Source: Thermoplasmatota archaeon | Lineage (GTDB): Archaea; Thermoplasmatota; Thermoplasmata; GCA-020350865; JAUVCJ01 | NCBI GenBank assembly: GCA_030595765.1 | Contig: JAUVCJ010000121.1 | Span: forward strand, 1 to 6,993 | Reading direction: 5' to 3' | DNA length: 6,993 nt | Shown: positions 6,229-6,993 of the stretch, piece by piece | Position numbering within the stretch: the stretch's first letter is position 1 | Layout of the letters: the number at the start of each line of letters is the position of its first letter | The notes under the pieces: generated by a model | Told to the model about the DNA's origin: nothing | What the model saw: only the letters and a program-made list of their open reading frames with translations | The model's database searches: none | Position numbers and translations under genes: made by a program

Positions 6229-6993
6229 AAATTGATGAAATCCAGATAGATGGCTTTGGAATTTTTATGGATAAGAATATTGATAGCCTTTCAGGCAATT
6301 TGAACATAATAATTGGAAACAATGAGGCGGGCAAATCCACATTATTAGCCTTTCTAAGAAGAATATTGTATGGTTTTCCAGATGGTAGAAGAAAAATGAA
6401 TCAATACCCACCATTGATGGGGGGGAAACATGGTGGATATCTGAACATAATCGACCAAGAAAGTCAGGAATACAGGATTGAAAGACATGTTGGGTCTCCA
6501 CTTAAGCTGACGGATTCTGAAGGAGGACTACATGGTGAGTACGAATTGGAGAGTATTCTTGGAAATTCGCCTGAGGATGTGTACAGGAATGTTTATGCCT
6601 TTAGTCTTACAGAGCTTCAGGATTTTGAAACACTAGATAATAAACAAGTTACTGACCGATTATACAGTGCAGGGGCTGGCATGGGAAGTGCCTCACTTTC
6701 AGGAATTAAAGCTGAAATCGATAAAAGGGCACTTGAAATATATAGAGAGAAAGGCAGCAAACAAGAATTAAACAAGTTTTTCAGCGACTGCACGGAAATA
6801 GACCAAAAACTCAATGAAATAAAGAAGGGTCTCAATGAATATGAGAAAATACACAAAGAATTAAAAGGTCTAGAAAGTGAAATGGACAACCTTGAAGAAG
6901 AGAAGGAAGACCAAGAAGAAGAGAATGCAGAACGTAAGAAAATAATCGATGCTGTCGAGAACTGGGATAAAATAAAAACATCAGATATTAACT
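6225..6993 (+). CDS. yhaN: YhaN-type SMC/Rad50-like ATPase, N-terminal part (cut by window end)
   Basis: The visible 256 residues are the N-terminal ATPase lobe and the beginning of a coiled coil. The start MKIDEIQIDGFGIF is the family's opening strand. Walker A is GNNEAGKST (31-39), in the extended form NEAGKSTLLAFLRRILYG typical of YhaN (COG4717). RNVYAFSLTELQ (121-132) is the Q-loop/lid region, and LYSAGAGMGSASL (146-158) is a further YhaN signature. From about 186 the sequence becomes Lys/Glu-rich heptad-like coiled coil. Walker B, signature motif and C-terminal lobe lie beyond the window; full-length YhaN is about 900-1000 residues. It is translationally coupled to the YhaO-type nuclease, and the pair is expected to act like Mre11-Rad50, with ATP-driven conformational change gating the nuclease. 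No frameshift is seen in the visible part. Confidence 0.85.
   Translation, partial: MKIDEIQIDGFGIFMDKNIDSLSGNLNIIIGNNEAGKSTLLAFLRRILYGFPDGRRKMNQYPPLMGGKHGGYLNIIDQESQEYRIERHVGSPLKLTDSEGGLHGEYELESILGNSPEDVYRNVYAFSLTELQDFETLDNKQVTDRLYSAGAGMGSASLSGIKAEIDKRALEIYREKGSKQELNKFFSDCTEIDQKLNEIKKGLNEYEKIHKELKGLESEMDNLEEEKEDQEEENAERKKIIDAVENWDKIKTSDIN

Overview
This 7 kb window looks archaeal, most likely from a Thermoplasmata-related euryarchaeon, although the exact lineage cannot be fixed from sequence alone. The grounds are TATA-box-like elements at archaeal spacing, ribosome binding sites complementary to the archaeal 16S tail (GGTGAT, GGAGG), an archaeal-style CTP synthase, and a membrane protein resembling archaeal COG1994-type site-2 proteases.

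Layout. Positions 1-78 hold nothing clearly assignable. Positions 79-235 hold about four and a half degenerate copies of a 36-bp direct repeat, and the last copy runs into the 3' end of pyrG. PyrG (CTP synthase, minus strand, 1828-224) is complete. It is transcribed divergently from a plus-strand pair. The first gene of the pair (1982-2653) encodes a protein with a C-terminal OB-fold tRNA-binding domain. The second (2667-4697) encodes a large membrane protein with a glycosylatable Ig-like ectodomain, a site-2-protease-like membrane core that has lost its HExxH and DG residues, and a proline-rich tail.

At about 4700-4960 the base composition changes: hand counts of single 60-base lines give 33 G+C at 1381-1440 and 18 G+C at 5041-5100. 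This junction contains a promoter, a ribosome binding site and a 36-residue ORF that begins like the N-terminus of an Mre11/SbcD-type nuclease and then stops. Downstream is an intact two-gene operon: a YhaO-type metallophosphoesterase (4960-6228), overlapping by four bases with a YhaN-type SMC/Rad50-like ATPase (6225 to beyond the window end).

How the genes work together. PyrG makes CTP and is core metabolism. The tRNA-binding protein and the pseudo-protease are probably co-transcribed, but no functional link is evident. The YhaO/YhaN pair is expected to form a Mre11-Rad50-like nuclease-ATPase that processes DNA ends. The fragment just upstream suggests turnover of such nuclease genes at this site. 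The most noteworthy items are the inactive site-2-protease-like protein, the Mre11-like gene fragment, the 36-bp repeat at the pyrG stop codon, and the YhaO/YhaN module in an archaeal setting.
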